Positions 1 to 7,881 of a stretch of 64,000 nt of DNA are shown piece by piece. This DNA comes from Deferribacter desulfuricans SSM1 (GTDB lineage Bacteria; Chrysiogenota; Deferribacteres; Deferribacterales; Deferribacteraceae): assembly GCF_000010985.1 (NCBI RefSeq), contig NC_013939.1, positions 835,501 to 899,500 on the forward strand. Reading direction: 5' to 3'. Position numbers and translations under genes: made by a program. Numbering within the stretch: position 1 is the first letter of the stretch; every line of letters starts with the position of its first letter. The notes beneath the pieces were generated by a model, which worked only from the letters and a program-made list of their open reading frames with translations, did no database searches and had not been told where the DNA came from.

Positions 1-213
1 AAGCACAGACAAACTGTCATAATTTGATATATCAAGTTTATAAAATTGGAAATTTTCGTTTTTAAGCAACTCGTTTTTTCTATATTCTTTCAATCTCACA
101 TCATAGTAATCGTTTAAATTATCTACTCCAATTACTTTGTGTCCGTCATTTAATAGTTTTTTAGCAGTAAAATAACCTATAAAACCTGCTGCACCTGTTA
201 ACAATATATTCAT
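1..213 (-). CDS. NAD-dependent sugar-nucleotide epimerase, N-terminal part
   Basis: The first 71 residues of a short-chain dehydrogenase/reductase-type epimerase; the rest lies beyond the left edge. The start shows a Rossmann fold with the glycine motif GAAGFIG at residues 7-13, then VIGVDNLNDYYD, the acidic end of beta-2 expected for NAD binding. The NDYYDVRLKEYR stretch is typical of UDP-glucuronate 4-epimerases and GalE relatives, which make precursors for surface polysaccharide. Its ATG overlaps the cysS TGA by 4 bases, so the two are probably co-transcribed and translationally coupled. Exact substrate cannot be called from this fragment. Confidence 0.8.
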   Translation of the reverse strand, partial: MNILLTGAAGFIGYFTAKKLLNDGHKVIGVDNLNDYYDVRLKEYRKNELLKNENFQFYKLDISNYDSLSVL

Positions 214-1655
214 TTTAACCCCTCATGTTTTTTTATTGCTCTGTATCTTGTCCCAGTTGGTGTATCTAATAATTCTATCCCGAGAGATTCTAACTCATCT
301 CTTATTTTATCGGCAAGTTCAAAGTTTTTGTTTTTCCTTGCGTTTGTTCTTTCTTCAATTTTTTTAATTAATTCACTTTCAGATATAGGTAAGTTTGAAG
401 CAAACCATTCTTTAGGAGTTTTATTTATTATTCCTAGCACTTGATTTACTATTTTTTTAAAGTTGTTAGTAAGTTTTAGTATCTCTTCATAGGTTTCTTT
501 AACAACTTTTTGATTGAGTAATCTGTTTATTTCTTTAATATAATCAAATATAGCAGCTAAAGCTTTTGCAGAGTTAAAATCATCATCCATACTTGTTTCA
601 AATTCTTTTTTGAAATTTTCAAAGATTTTATTTGCTTCTTCTAAATAATTTTTCCCTTTTTTAGATACAACATAGTGTTCAAGATCATCTAAAAAGGTAT
701 AGATTCTATTTAAAGATTGCTCTGCTTCTACTAAATGATCAAATGAAAAGTCTATGGGGCTGCGATAATGTGTTGTTAAAAGAAAAAATCTTAATACTTC
801 TGGGTCAAATTCTTTAATAATCTCTCTTATTGTAAAAAAGTTCCCAAGAGATTTTGACATTTTTTCTTTGTTAATATTTACAAAACCGTTATGAATCCAG
901 TATTTTGCAAACATCTTTTCTTCTGCTGCTTCGCTTTGAGCAATTTCATTTTCATGATGAGGAAATATAAGGTCTTTCCCTCCACCATGAATATCAAAAG
1001 GAATTCCTAATAATTTTGCACTCATTACACTACATTCTATATGCCAGCCAGGTCTCCCTTTCCCCCACGGGCTTTCCCAGTATGGCTCATTTTCTTTACT
1101 TTTCTTCCATAGAGCAAAATCAAGAGGATTCTCTTTTCTTTCATCAACTTCTACTCTAGCACCTGCCAATAATTCATCTAAGTTCCTCTTGGAAAGTTTA
1201 CCGTAATCTTTAAACTTTTCGACTCTGTAATAAACATCTCCGTCAACAACGTATGCATAACCTTTTTCAATCAATTTTTCGCATAGTTTAATCATTTCAT
1301 CTATAAATTCTGTAGCTTTTGGGGTGAAATCAGGTGGCATAATGTTTAATTTTTCCATGTCATAATCGTGTTCTTTAATAAATTTTTCTGTTAGCTCTTT
1401 CCAGTGTATATTTTCTTCATTACTTCTTTTAATTATTTTGTCGTCAATATCAGTAAAATTTTTGACAAATGTTACATCGTACTCTTTATAAATAAGATAT
1501 CTTCTGATTATATCAAAAACTACAGAGCTTCTTGCATGTCCTATATGGCAGTAGTCATAAACTGTTACACCACAGACATACATTCTAACTTTATTATCTT
1601 GAAGTGGAATAAATTCTTCTTTTTTACCTGTTAATGTGTTAAATATTATTAGCAT
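210..1655 (-). CDS. cysS: Cysteine--tRNA ligase
   Basis: Class I aminoacyl-tRNA synthetase charging tRNA-Cys in the cytoplasm. The 481 residues fit the family (about 460-480). Visible are the first zinc ligand in YVCGVTVYD, the HIGH signature (HIGHAR) near residue 37, the GGGKDLIFPHHENE block with further zinc ligands, and KMSKSLGNFF near residue 268. An anticodon-binding helical tail ends the protein. The ATG at 1655 has a GGGG Shine-Dalgarno six bases upstream. A promoter lies just upstream and the epimerase gene follows with a 4-base overlap. Confidence 0.97.
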   Translation of the reverse strand: MLIIFNTLTGKKEEFIPLQDNKVRMYVCGVTVYDYCHIGHARSSVVFDIIRRYLIYKEYDVTFVKNFTDIDDKIIKRSNEENIHWKELTEKFIKEHDYDMEKLNIMPPDFTPKATEFIDEMIKLCEKLIEKGYAYVVDGDVYYRVEKFKDYGKLSKRNLDELLAGARVEVDERKENPLDFALWKKSKENEPYWESPWGKGRPGWHIECSVMSAKLLGIPFDIHGGGKDLIFPHHENEIAQSEAAEEKMFAKYWIHNGFVNINKEKMSKSLGNFFTIREIIKEFDPEVLRFFLLTTHYRSPIDFSFDHLVEAEQSLNRIYTFLDDLEHYVVSKKGKNYLEEANKIFENFKKEFETSMDDDFNSAKALAAIFDYIKEINRLLNQKVVKETYEEILKLTNNFKKIVNQVLGIINKTPKEWFASNLPISESELIKKIEERTNARKNKNFELADKIRDELESLGIELLDTPTGTRYRAIKKHEGLK

Positions 1656-1690
1656 TCTTAACCCCTTTGAACATTAGAATTTATCCTTTT

Positions 1691-1718
1691 AGTATATAAA
1701 ACTTTTTTGTTTAATCAA
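1691..1718 (-). promoter_or_regulatory. Predicted sigma-70 promoter for cysS
   Basis: Reading the minus strand, TTGATT (1718-1713) and TATACT (1696-1691) are separated by 16 bases, about 35 bases before the cysS start. The match is good but rests on sequence only in an AT-rich genome. Confidence 0.5.
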
Positions 1719-2639
1719 TCATTTTATGTTATGACATTTTATGAAATGCCCATCTGAAATTTTAATTTCTTCAAGTTCTTTATCACAAACCGAGCTATAA
1801 TTTGGACATTTTTCAGCTAAAGGGCAATATGTATTATCTATTTTTCTGTGTGTGCTAAAATTTGTTAAATCTTTTGAAAGTAAAAGTTGTTTTGTATAAG
1901 GGTGCAGAGGCGATTTTATTATTTTATCAGTTTTGCCATGCTCTACAATTACCCCTTTATAAATAACATAAACATAATGACAAAGAAAGTAAACCACTGC
2001 TAAGTCATGAGAAATTAATAAAATACTTTTATTTTTTTCTATATTTAATTTTTTGAAAAGATTTAAAATTTCTGCTTGCACTGAAACATCAAGTGCACTG
2101 ACAGGCTCATCACCTAATATTAACTCTGGATCAGTGGATAAAGCTCTTGCAATAGATATCCGTTGCCTTTGTCCTCCAGAAAATTGATGTGGATAGCGAT
2201 ATAAATGATCCTCTTCCAATCCAACAGATTTAATTAGCTGCTTGCAAATATTTTCGATTTCAACCTTTGATTTTGTTAGATAATTTTTTACGCCATCTTT
2301 CAGAGTACTTATAATTTTTAATTTTGGGTTTAAACTTGAGTAAGGGTCTTGAAAAACCATCTGAACATTTTTTCTAAACTCTTGATAAATTTCATTTATA
2401 TTTTTATCTTTATAAAGAATTTTACCACTGTCAGGCTTATAAATGTCTGCTATTATTTTAGCGAGTGTTGATTTTCCGCTTCCTGATTCACCCACCAGCC
2501 CTACTACTTCTTTTGGATAAATTTTAAAATTTACATTTTTTAGAGCTTTAATGGAGAGCCTCTTTTTTGCAAAAAGGCTCTCGGTTACATTAAAACTTTT
2601 TTCAATGTTTTTGCATGTAATTAAAGGTGTTTTGCTCAT
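1719..2639 (-). CDS. Oligopeptide/dipeptide-type ABC transporter ATP-binding protein
   Basis: ATPase subunit of the OppF/DppF type, which would power uptake of peptides or nickel at the inner membrane. It shows Walker A GESGSGKST, the Q-loop VFQDPYSSLNP, the ABC signature FSGGQRQR and Walker B LILGDEPVSALD. It ends with the cysteine-containing C-terminal extension (CPLAEKCPNYSSVC) typical of this subfamily. At 306 residues it is full length. It starts one base after pyrC stops, so it looks like the last gene of the pyr operon. No permease or binding protein is nearby, so it is an orphan here and its substrate is unknown. Confidence 0.88.
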   Translation of the reverse strand: MSKTPLITCKNIEKSFNVTESLFAKKRLSIKALKNVNFKIYPKEVVGLVGESGSGKSTLAKIIADIYKPDSGKILYKDKNINEIYQEFRKNVQMVFQDPYSSLNPKLKIISTLKDGVKNYLTKSKVEIENICKQLIKSVGLEEDHLYRYPHQFSGGQRQRISIARALSTDPELILGDEPVSALDVSVQAEILNLFKKLNIEKNKSILLISHDLAVVYFLCHYVYVIYKGVIVEHGKTDKIIKSPLHPYTKQLLLSKDLTNFSTHRKIDNTYCPLAEKCPNYSSVCDKELEEIKISDGHFIKCHNIK

Positions 2640-2640
2640 T

Positions 2641-3915
2641 TTAGTTTTGGAATTTATAAACTATTTTTCCATTTTTAATAGTATAAATTGTAGCACCCTT
2701 TAATTTTTTGCCAAAAAAAGGTGAATTTGTTGATTTTGATTTATTTATTTTTTCATCAAAAATATACTCTTTGTTTATATCAATTAGAGTAATATCAGCT
2801 TTTTTCCTTTTTGCAATATACCCTCTATCATTTAATTTTAAAATCTGTGCAGGTTTATAAGATGTGAGCTCTACAAATTTTTTCATATCAATTTTGCCAT
2901 CTTCTACCAATTTTAATGTTAAAGGGATTAATGTTTGCAAACCGGTAATACCAAAAGCAGCATTGTCAAACTCTACAAATTTTTCATCTTTATGATGTGG
3001 AGCATGATCTGTTGCAATAACGTCAATAGTCCCATCTTTCAATGCTTCGATAATTGCTTCCTTATCCTCTTCTGTTCTAAGTGGTGGGTTCATCTTATAA
3101 TTTGTGTCATAGTCAGTTAGATAATCTTCAGTTAAGCTAAAGTGATGAGGTGCAGCTTCTGCAGTGACATTTATACCAAGACTTTTAGCCCATTTAATAA
3201 GTTCTACCCCCCCTTTTGTACTAACGTGTGCTAAGTGCATGTGAGCTTTGGTAAGTTTTGCTAGTAAAATGTCTCTTGCTATCATGATTTCTTCTGCTTC
3301 ATCTGGTATCCCTTTTAGTCCAGTTAATGTAGAAATTTTGCCTTCGTTTATTACACCTTTACCTGCGAGGTTTTTATCCTCTGGATGACTGATAATAAAA
3401 GAGCCAAACTGAGAGGCATATTCTAACGCTCTTCTCATCACCTCAGAATTCATAACTGGAAGTCCATCATCAGAAAAAGCTATTGCCCCTGCTTCTAAAA
3501 TGTCACCCATTTCAGTTAATTCTTCACCTTTCATCCCTTTTGTGATTGCTGCAACAGGGAATAAATCAATTAACCCTACCTCTTTTGCTTTATCAACCAT
3601 GTATCTTGTGATTGAACTGTTATCGTTTACAGGTTTTGTATTTGCCATTGGAAGGCAGGTGGTTACCCCTCCAGCTACTGCTGCTTTGCTTCCTGACTCG
3701 ATGTCCTCTTTGTATTCAAGGCCTGGATCTCTAAAATGTACATGCATATCTATCAAACCAGGAACTGCTATTAGATTGGAGCAATCAATAACTTCTGCGT
3801 CTTCTATGGATTCGTTTGTTACATCTTTAATAATTCCATTTTCTATTATTATATTTATTTCTTTTAATATATTGTCATAGTTTACTACTTTGCAATTTTT
3901 TAAAATCATTTTCAT
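2641..3915 (-). CDS. pyrC: Dihydroorotase
   Basis: Cyclises N-carbamoyl-aspartate to dihydroorotate, the third step of de novo pyrimidine synthesis. It is a class I, bacterial-type amidohydrolase of 424 residues. It has the metal-binding DMHVHFRDPG motif near residue 57, the histidine motifs HPED and HVST, and the catalytic ATDHAPHH near residue 305. A strong GGGGG Shine-Dalgarno precedes the ATG. It begins one base after pyrB ends. In this family the enzyme often works as a complex with PyrB, which fits the gene order pyrR-pyrB-pyrC. Confidence 0.97.
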   Translation of the reverse strand: MKMILKNCKVVNYDNILKEINIIIENGIIKDVTNESIEDAEVIDCSNLIAVPGLIDMHVHFRDPGLEYKEDIESGSKAAVAGGVTTCLPMANTKPVNDNSSITRYMVDKAKEVGLIDLFPVAAITKGMKGEELTEMGDILEAGAIAFSDDGLPVMNSEVMRRALEYASQFGSFIISHPEDKNLAGKGVINEGKISTLTGLKGIPDEAEEIMIARDILLAKLTKAHMHLAHVSTKGGVELIKWAKSLGINVTAEAAPHHFSLTEDYLTDYDTNYKMNPPLRTEEDKEAIIEALKDGTIDVIATDHAPHHKDEKFVEFDNAAFGITGLQTLIPLTLKLVEDGKIDMKKFVELTSYKPAQILKLNDRGYIAKRKKADITLIDINKEYIFDEKINKSKSTNSPFFGKKLKGATIYTIKNGKIVYKFQN

Positions 3916-3916
3916 A

Positions 3917-4846
3917 TTATTCCCCCTTTTTGTTTAATGATAAGAGATATAAAACAGCCATTCTCACAGCAACACCGTTTTCAACCTGATCTAAAATTAC
4001 CGATTGTTTAGAATCTGCAAGTATTGATGGCAATTCAACACCTCTATTGATTGGACCTGGGTGCATAATAATTGCATCTTTTTTGGCAAGAGATAATAAT
4101 ATTTTATTTAAACCAAAAAATTTAGAATATTCTCTTAGTGATGGTAATAAAAGATTTGACTGTCTTTCTCTTTGGATTCTAAGCATCATAATCACATCTA
4201 CATCATCTACAGCTTCTTCAATGGAACTACAAACTTTACAATTAAATTCGTTGAAATGCTCTGTGAGCATCGTTTTTGGTCCAAACAGTCTAACAGTTAT
4301 ACCTAATTTTGGCATCCCCCATAGGTTTGACCTTGCAACCCTACTGTGCTCTATGTCTCCAATTATTGCTACATTTAAACCTTCAAAAGTTTTTTTATGC
4401 TCTTTTATTGTTAGTAAATCAAGTAATGCCTGAGTTGGATGTTCATTTGTCCCGTCACCAGCGTTTACAACATTTGCTTTCGTATTTTCTGCTATAAATT
4501 TTACAGAACCAGAAAAAGCATGTCTTACTACAAAGATATCTGCATTCATAGATTCTATATTTCTAACTGTGTCAATAAGTGTTTCCCCTTTTGTGGTGCT
4601 GCTTGATGATGATGAAAAATTGATTGTGTCAGCTGATAATCGTTTTCCTGCAATTTCAAATGATGTTCTTGTTCTTGTTGAAGGCTCAAAAAATAGATTT
4701 ACGATGGTTTTCCCTTTCAGTGTTGGAACTTTCTTCACATCGCGCTGATTGATTTCTTTAAATTTTTCAGCAGTTTCCAAAATGAAAAGAATTTCTTCTT
4801 TTGATAAGTCCTTTAGACCTATTAGGTCAGTTTTTGTAAAGCTCAT
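3917..4846 (-). CDS. pyrB: Aspartate carbamoyltransferase catalytic subunit
   Basis: Transfers the carbamoyl group to aspartate, the committed step of pyrimidine synthesis. It is 309 residues, the usual length. The carbamoyl-phosphate-binding motif FFEPSTRTRTSFE lies near residue 52 and the HPTQALLDL motif near residue 136. No pyrI regulatory subunit is seen, so UTP feedback through PyrI is not expected; control is more likely at the leader and through PyrR. The Shine-Dalgarno is GAGGG. Confidence 0.97.
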   Translation of the reverse strand: MSFTKTDLIGLKDLSKEEILFILETAEKFKEINQRDVKKVPTLKGKTIVNLFFEPSTRTRTSFEIAGKRLSADTINFSSSSSSTTKGETLIDTVRNIESMNADIFVVRHAFSGSVKFIAENTKANVVNAGDGTNEHPTQALLDLLTIKEHKKTFEGLNVAIIGDIEHSRVARSNLWGMPKLGITVRLFGPKTMLTEHFNEFNCKVCSSIEEAVDDVDVIMMLRIQRERQSNLLLPSLREYSKFFGLNKILLSLAKKDAIIMHPGPINRGVELPSILADSKQSVILDQVENGVAVRMAVLYLLSLNKKGE

Positions 4847-4853
4847 GTCACCC

Positions 4854-5399
4854 TCACTTTATCATTTTACTTATACTAACACTATCTATTTCATCTATCT
4901 CTTTTAATTTTACATTGATTCTTTCATCGATGCTGGTGGGAACATATTTACCTTTAAAGTCTGGTTGGATAGGCAATTCTCTATGTCCTCTGTCAATAAG
5001 AACAGCTAAGATAATCTTTTTTGGTCTTCCATAATCTATGATAGCATCCAGTGCGGCTCTAACAGTTCTTCCTGTAAAGATCACATCATCTACTAAAATT
5101 ATGTTTTTATTTTTTACATCAAAATTGATTTCAGTTCCTCTCAAAATTGGGAATTCTGATATTTCAGTTAAGTCATCTCTGTACAGAGTGATGTCTAAAT
5201 ATCCAATCTCTATATCAATATTTTTAAACTGTTTGATTTTTTCTTTTATTCTATCAGCAAGAATTGCACCTCTTCTTTTTATCCCTATGATTTTTGTGTT
5301 GTCAAAATCAGTACATTTTTCTAAGATCTGAAATGTTAGTCTTGTTAGCATGTTATCTAACTCATGGGCGTTTAAAATCTCTTTTTCGTAATTTTGCAT
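4854..5399 (-). CDS. pyrR: PyrR, pyrimidine regulator/uracil phosphoribosyltransferase
   Basis: Type I phosphoribosyltransferase fold of 181 residues. The PRPP-binding loop IILVDDVIFTGRTVRAAL is intact and the GIKRRGAILADR segment matches the family. PyrR proteins bind UMP/PRPP and, in Bacillus-type systems, pyr leader RNA, and have uracil phosphoribosyltransferase activity. An upstream in-frame GTG at 5405 overlaps the Shine-Dalgarno; the ATG at 5399 sits five bases after GGAGG and is the better start. It is the first gene of the pyr operon, directly behind a terminator hairpin. Confidence 0.93.
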   Translation of the reverse strand: MQNYEKEILNAHELDNMLTRLTFQILEKCTDFDNTKIIGIKRRGAILADRIKEKIKQFKNIDIEIGYLDITLYRDDLTEISEFPILRGTEINFDVKNKNIILVDDVIFTGRTVRAALDAIIDYGRPKKIILAVLIDRGHRELPIQPDFKGKYVPTSIDERINVKLKEIDEIDSVSISKMIK

Positions 5400-5413
5400 C
5401 TTCACCTCCAGAC

Positions 5414-5445
5414 AAAAAAAAAGCCTTCCGGTTCCCCAGAAGGCT
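5414..5445 (-). terminator. Rho-independent attenuator in the pyr operon leader
   Basis: On the minus strand a 10-bp stem (5445-5436 with 5431-5422; one G-U pair) closes on a GGAA loop and runs into eight T residues (5421-5414). It sits directly before the pyrR ribosome-binding site, so it would end transcription before the operon unless prevented. The first stem bases overlap the stop codon of a leader peptide. Confidence 0.88.
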
Positions 5446-5491
5446 AAAAGTCTTTACAAAATATTATTTTTAAAAAGTTTATTTTTTTCAT
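5444..5491 (-). CDS. Putative pyr operon leader peptide (15 aa)
   Basis: A short reading frame MKKINFLKIIFCKDF with its own AAGGTGG Shine-Dalgarno four bases before the ATG at 5491. Its TAG stop (5446-5444) is the first part of the attenuator stem. The mRNA between start and hairpin is U-rich. This is the architecture of the enterobacterial pyrBI leader: with low UTP, RNA polymerase slows on U-rich RNA, the ribosome stays close and blocks the hairpin. The reading is inferred by analogy; no homology to a known leader peptide is claimed. Confidence 0.6.
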   Translation of the reverse strand: MKKINFLKIIFCKDF

Positions 5492-5506
5492 AATACCACC
5501 TTCAAT

Positions 5507-5535
5507 ATTTTGGCAGTTTATTTTGTGGCTGTCAA
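5507..5535 (-). promoter_or_regulatory. Predicted promoter of the pyr operon
   Basis: Minus strand TTGACA (5535-5530) and CAAAAT (5512-5507) are spaced by 17 bases. The predicted transcript would begin near 5500, only a few bases before the leader-peptide Shine-Dalgarno. That leaves no room for a separate PyrR-binding anti-antiterminator between promoter and leader peptide. Confidence 0.6.
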
Positions 5536-5564
5536 GATTTTAATATACTTTTTTTAAAAATTAT

Positions 5565-5592
5565 TTGACAAATGTGAAAAATTATATATTTT
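5565..5592 (+). promoter_or_regulatory. Predicted promoter of the panBCD operon
   Basis: TTGACA at 5565-5570, a 16-base spacer and TATTTT at 5587-5592. Transcription would start near 5600, just before the bulged hairpin of the pan leader. It is divergent from the pyr promoter, with the two -35 elements about 30 bases apart. Confidence 0.5.
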
Positions 5593-5602
5593 ACAGTTCG
5601 AA

Positions 5603-5630
5603 CGCTTGGATCCCTGGCGGGACCGAGACG
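5603..5630 (+). promoter_or_regulatory. Candidate pan RNA motif in the panB leader
   Basis: The leader RNA can form one long hairpin: CG, CTTGG, a bulged A (5610), TCCC, the loop TGGC, then GGGA, CCGAG, a second bulged A (5628) and CG. A hairpin with two bulged adenines upstream of panB is how I recall the published pan motif, a candidate pantothenate-pathway riboswitch. Here it is followed by a terminator placed against the panB ribosome-binding site. The assignment rests on context and shape, not on a covariance-model search. Confidence 0.5.
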
Positions 5631-5665
5631 GCTATGAGTATGAAAGATATATTTACGCAATAAAT

Positions 5666-5697
5666 AGCCTTCCGGTTTCCGCCGGAAGGCTTTTTTT
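5666..5697 (+). terminator. Rho-independent terminator in the panB leader
   Basis: Perfect 10-bp stem AGCCTTCCGG/CCGGAAGGCT with a six-base loop and seven T residues, ending five bases before the GAGG ribosome-binding site of panB. The position implies attenuation of panBCD. The stem sequence is almost the same as that of the divergent pyr attenuator. Confidence 0.88.
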
Positions 5698-5711
5698 GTT
5701 TGAGGTGAAAA

Positions 5712-6530
5712 ATGAGTAAATACTGTGAAGTTAAAAAAATTACAGTAAATCATTTGAAAAAGATGAAAAAAGATGGTGAGAAAATTGCATGTCTTACAGC
5801 TTATGATTACACATCAGCTAAACTTGTGGATGCTGCAGGTGTTGATTTGGTATTAGTTGGTGATTCATTAGGTATGGTTATTAATGGGTATGAAAATACA
5901 CTTTATGTTACATTAGATGAAATAATTTATCATACTAAGGCTGTTAAAAGAGGTTTAAAAAGAGCGTTTTTAGTAGCTGATATGCCATTTGGGACTTATC
6001 ATATTAGTGAAGAGGAAGCTATTAAAAATTGTGTAAGAGTTATTAAAGAGAGTGGTGCTGAGGCTGTCAAGCTTGAAGGTGGTAAAAATGTAGCATCATT
6101 AATAAAAAAACTTGTTGATAGAGGTATAAATGTAATGGGGCATATAGGGCTTATGCCTCAATATGTTCATTCTATGGGTGGTTATAAAATCCAGGGTAGA
6201 GAAGGGGATGAAAGATTGATAGAGGATGCTCTGGCTCTGGAAGAAGCTGGAGTTTTTGCTATCGTCTTAGAAGGGGTTGTCGCTGAAGTAAGTAAAAAGA
6301 TTACTGAGACTGTAAAGGTGCCAACAATAGGTATTGGTGCAGGCAAAGATTGCGATGGTCAAATACTGGTATTTCATGATGTATTTGGTATGTTTGATGA
6401 CTTTGTTCCAAAATTCGTTAAAAGATATGCTGATGTAAAATCAGTTATTTTGGATGGTGGTAAGAAATATATTGAAGAAGTGAAAAACGGTATTTTCCCA
6501 TCAAAAGAACACTCCTTTTTTAGAGGTTAA
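5712..6530 (+). CDS. panB: 3-methyl-2-oxobutanoate hydroxymethyltransferase
   Basis: First enzyme of pantothenate synthesis; adds a hydroxymethyl group from methylene-tetrahydrofolate to ketoisovalerate to give ketopantoate. It is 272 residues, normal length. The metal-binding aspartates lie in LVGDSLGMV and VADMPFGTY, and MGHIGLMPQ and the catalytic glutamate region [13 protein letters not shown] are present. First gene of panB-panC-panD; panC begins two bases after its stop. Confidence 0.97.
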   Translation: MSKYCEVKKITVNHLKKMKKDGEKIACLTAYDYTSAKLVDAAGVDLVLVGDSLGMVINGYENTLYVTLDEIIYHTKAVKRGLKRAFLVADMPFGTYHISEEEAIKNCVRVIKESGAEAVKLEGGKNVASLIKKLVDRGINVMGHIGLMPQYVHSMGGYKIQGREGDERLIEDALALEEAGVFAIVLEGVVAEVSKKITETVKVPTIGIGAGKDCDGQILVFHDVFGMFDDFVPKFVKRYADVKSVILDGGKKYIEEVKNGIFPSKEHSFFRG

Positions 6531-6532
6531 CT

Positions 6533-7378
6533 ATGAAGATAGTAAACACTAAAGCAGAAATGAAAAAGATAAGTCAAAATTTTAGAAATAATGGATATAA
6601 AATAGGCTTTGTGCCCACTATGGGTTATTTGCATGAGGGGCATCTTTCACTTGTTAGGCAGGCTAAGAAGGATAATGACAAAGTTGTAGTGAGTATTTTT
6701 GTAAACCCATTACAATTTGGTCCAAACGAAGATCTTGATAAATATCCAAGGGATTTAGATAGGGATCAATCTTCATTGAAAAAAGAGGGTGTTGATGTAT
6801 TGTTTTACCCATCTGTAGAAGAGATGTATCCAAAGGACTTTTTGACTAAGGTTTCTGTGAAAAAAATCACTGAGGTTTTGTGTGGAGCAAGCAGACCTGG
6901 TCATTTTGATGGTGTTTGCACAGTTGTCACAAAACTTTTTAACATTGTAAAACCTGACAATGCTTATTTTGGAAAAAAAGATTATCAGCAATTAAAAGTT
7001 ATTGAAAGATTTGTGAAAGATCTCGATATGGATGTAAATATTGTTGGTATGCCAATTGTTAGAGAGTCTGATGGTTTGGCTATGAGTTCAAGAAATGTTT
7101 ACCTTAGTGAAGAGGAGAGAAAGTCAGCTTTATCACTTAATAAATCTTTCAAAGTTGTTGAAGCTGCTTTAGCTGAAGGGGTGAGAAGTGCCGAAGATAT
7201 AAGAAAGAGGGTTATTGATTTTATCTCCTCACATCCATATACAAAAATTGATTATGTGGAAATTGTTGATCCTGAAACTTTAGAAAAAGTGGTGGAAATT
7301 AAAAGTAACTTTTTACTTGCTTTAGCTGTTTTTGTGGGTAAGGCAAGATTAATAGATAATAATATATTTGAGGTGTAA
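6533..7378 (+). CDS. panC: Pantothenate synthetase
   Basis: Joins pantoate and beta-alanine using ATP, through a pantoyl-adenylate. Nucleotidyltransferase fold of 281 residues, with the HIGH-like HEGHLSLV after [17 protein letters not shown]-type pantoate-binding residues ([10 protein letters not shown]) and the KMSKS-like MSSRNVYL. It sits between panB and panD, and its last codons contain the panD ribosome-binding site. Confidence 0.97.
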   Translation: MKIVNTKAEMKKISQNFRNNGYKIGFVPTMGYLHEGHLSLVRQAKKDNDKVVVSIFVNPLQFGPNEDLDKYPRDLDRDQSSLKKEGVDVLFYPSVEEMYPKDFLTKVSVKKITEVLCGASRPGHFDGVCTVVTKLFNIVKPDNAYFGKKDYQQLKVIERFVKDLDMDVNIVGMPIVRESDGLAMSSRNVYLSEEERKSALSLNKSFKVVEAALAEGVRSAEDIRKRVIDFISSHPYTKIDYVEIVDPETLEKVVEIKSNFLLALAVFVGKARLIDNNIFEV

Positions 7379-7379
7379 T

Positions 7380-7751
7380 ATGAAAAGAATAATGTTTAAA
7401 TCAAAAATTCACAGAGCTACAGTTACAGATGCTGACCTTCATTATGAAGGTAGTATTACTATTGACAAAGAGTTAATGGATGCTGCAGGTATTTTACCTT
7501 ATGAAAAGGTTGATATTTACAATATTACAAATGGTTCAAGATTTTCCACTTACACAATTGAAGGTAGACCTGGAAGTGGTGAAATCTGTTTAAATGGTGC
7601 AGCTGCAAGACTTGTGCAGCCTGGTGATATGGTGATTATTGTATCTTATGGTTTTTATGATGAAGAAGAGTTAAAAGATTTAAAACCTGTTGTAATTCAG
7701 GTTGATGAGAAAAATAGGATAATTAGAAAAGAGGAAACAACGTTAGTTTAA
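7380..7751 (+). CDS. panD: Aspartate 1-decarboxylase precursor
   Basis: Pyruvoyl enzyme that makes beta-alanine from aspartate for PanC. The 123-residue proenzyme cleaves itself between Gly24 and Ser25, seen here as HYEGSITID with Ser25 in place. The downstream YNITNGSRF and [13 protein letters not shown] blocks are conserved. The ATG at 7380 has GAGGTG seven bases upstream and is preferred over an in-frame TTG at 7368 inside panC. Confidence 0.97.
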   Translation: MKRIMFKSKIHRATVTDADLHYEGSITIDKELMDAAGILPYEKVDIYNITNGSRFSTYTIEGRPGSGEICLNGAAARLVQPGDMVIIVSYGFYDEEELKDLKPVVIQVDEKNRIIRKEETTLV

Positions 7752-7758
7752 ATAAAAG

Positions 7759-7787
7759 TTGAAATAGTTTTAAATTTTGTGTAATAT
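7759..7787 (+). promoter_or_regulatory. Predicted promoter before the C-rich hairpin RNA
   Basis: TTGAAA (7759-7764) and TAATAT (7782-7787) with a 17-base spacer, placing the transcript start near 7794 and the following hairpin within the first 20-30 bases of RNA. Confidence 0.55.
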
Positions 7788-7793
7788 ATAATT

Positions 7794-7873
7794 AATAATA
7801 AAGCTTCTTTTTGCCCGGCTGATCCTATGCTTCTACCCTCCTCCCCTCTGAAGCATTCAGCCGGGATTTTTTG
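7794..7873 (+). ncRNA. Hairpin leader or small RNA with a C-rich loop and terminator
   Basis: A two-part stem: CCCGGCTGA (7814-7822) with TCAGCCGGG (7857-7865), and ATGCTTC (7827-7833) with GAAGCAT (7850-7856). It closes on a pyrimidine loop containing CCCTCCTCCCC, and six T residues follow (7867-7872). With its own promoter this could be a short free RNA whose loop is complementary to Shine-Dalgarno sequences. It could also be an attenuator for the hemerythrin gene, whose GGGAG ribosome-binding site follows at once. It also terminates panBCD. The function is inferred. Confidence 0.55.
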
Positions 7874-7881
7874 GGAGTGAT

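Noticed and set aside
5450-5600. Bacillus-type PyrR-binding loop in the pyr leader
   Set aside because: No match to the conserved PyrR-binding hairpin was seen, and the predicted leader is too short.
5532-5753. 73-aa minus-strand frame across the pan leader
   Set aside because: It spans the panB promoter, hairpins and start region, has no ribosome-binding site and is explained by the leader RNA structure.
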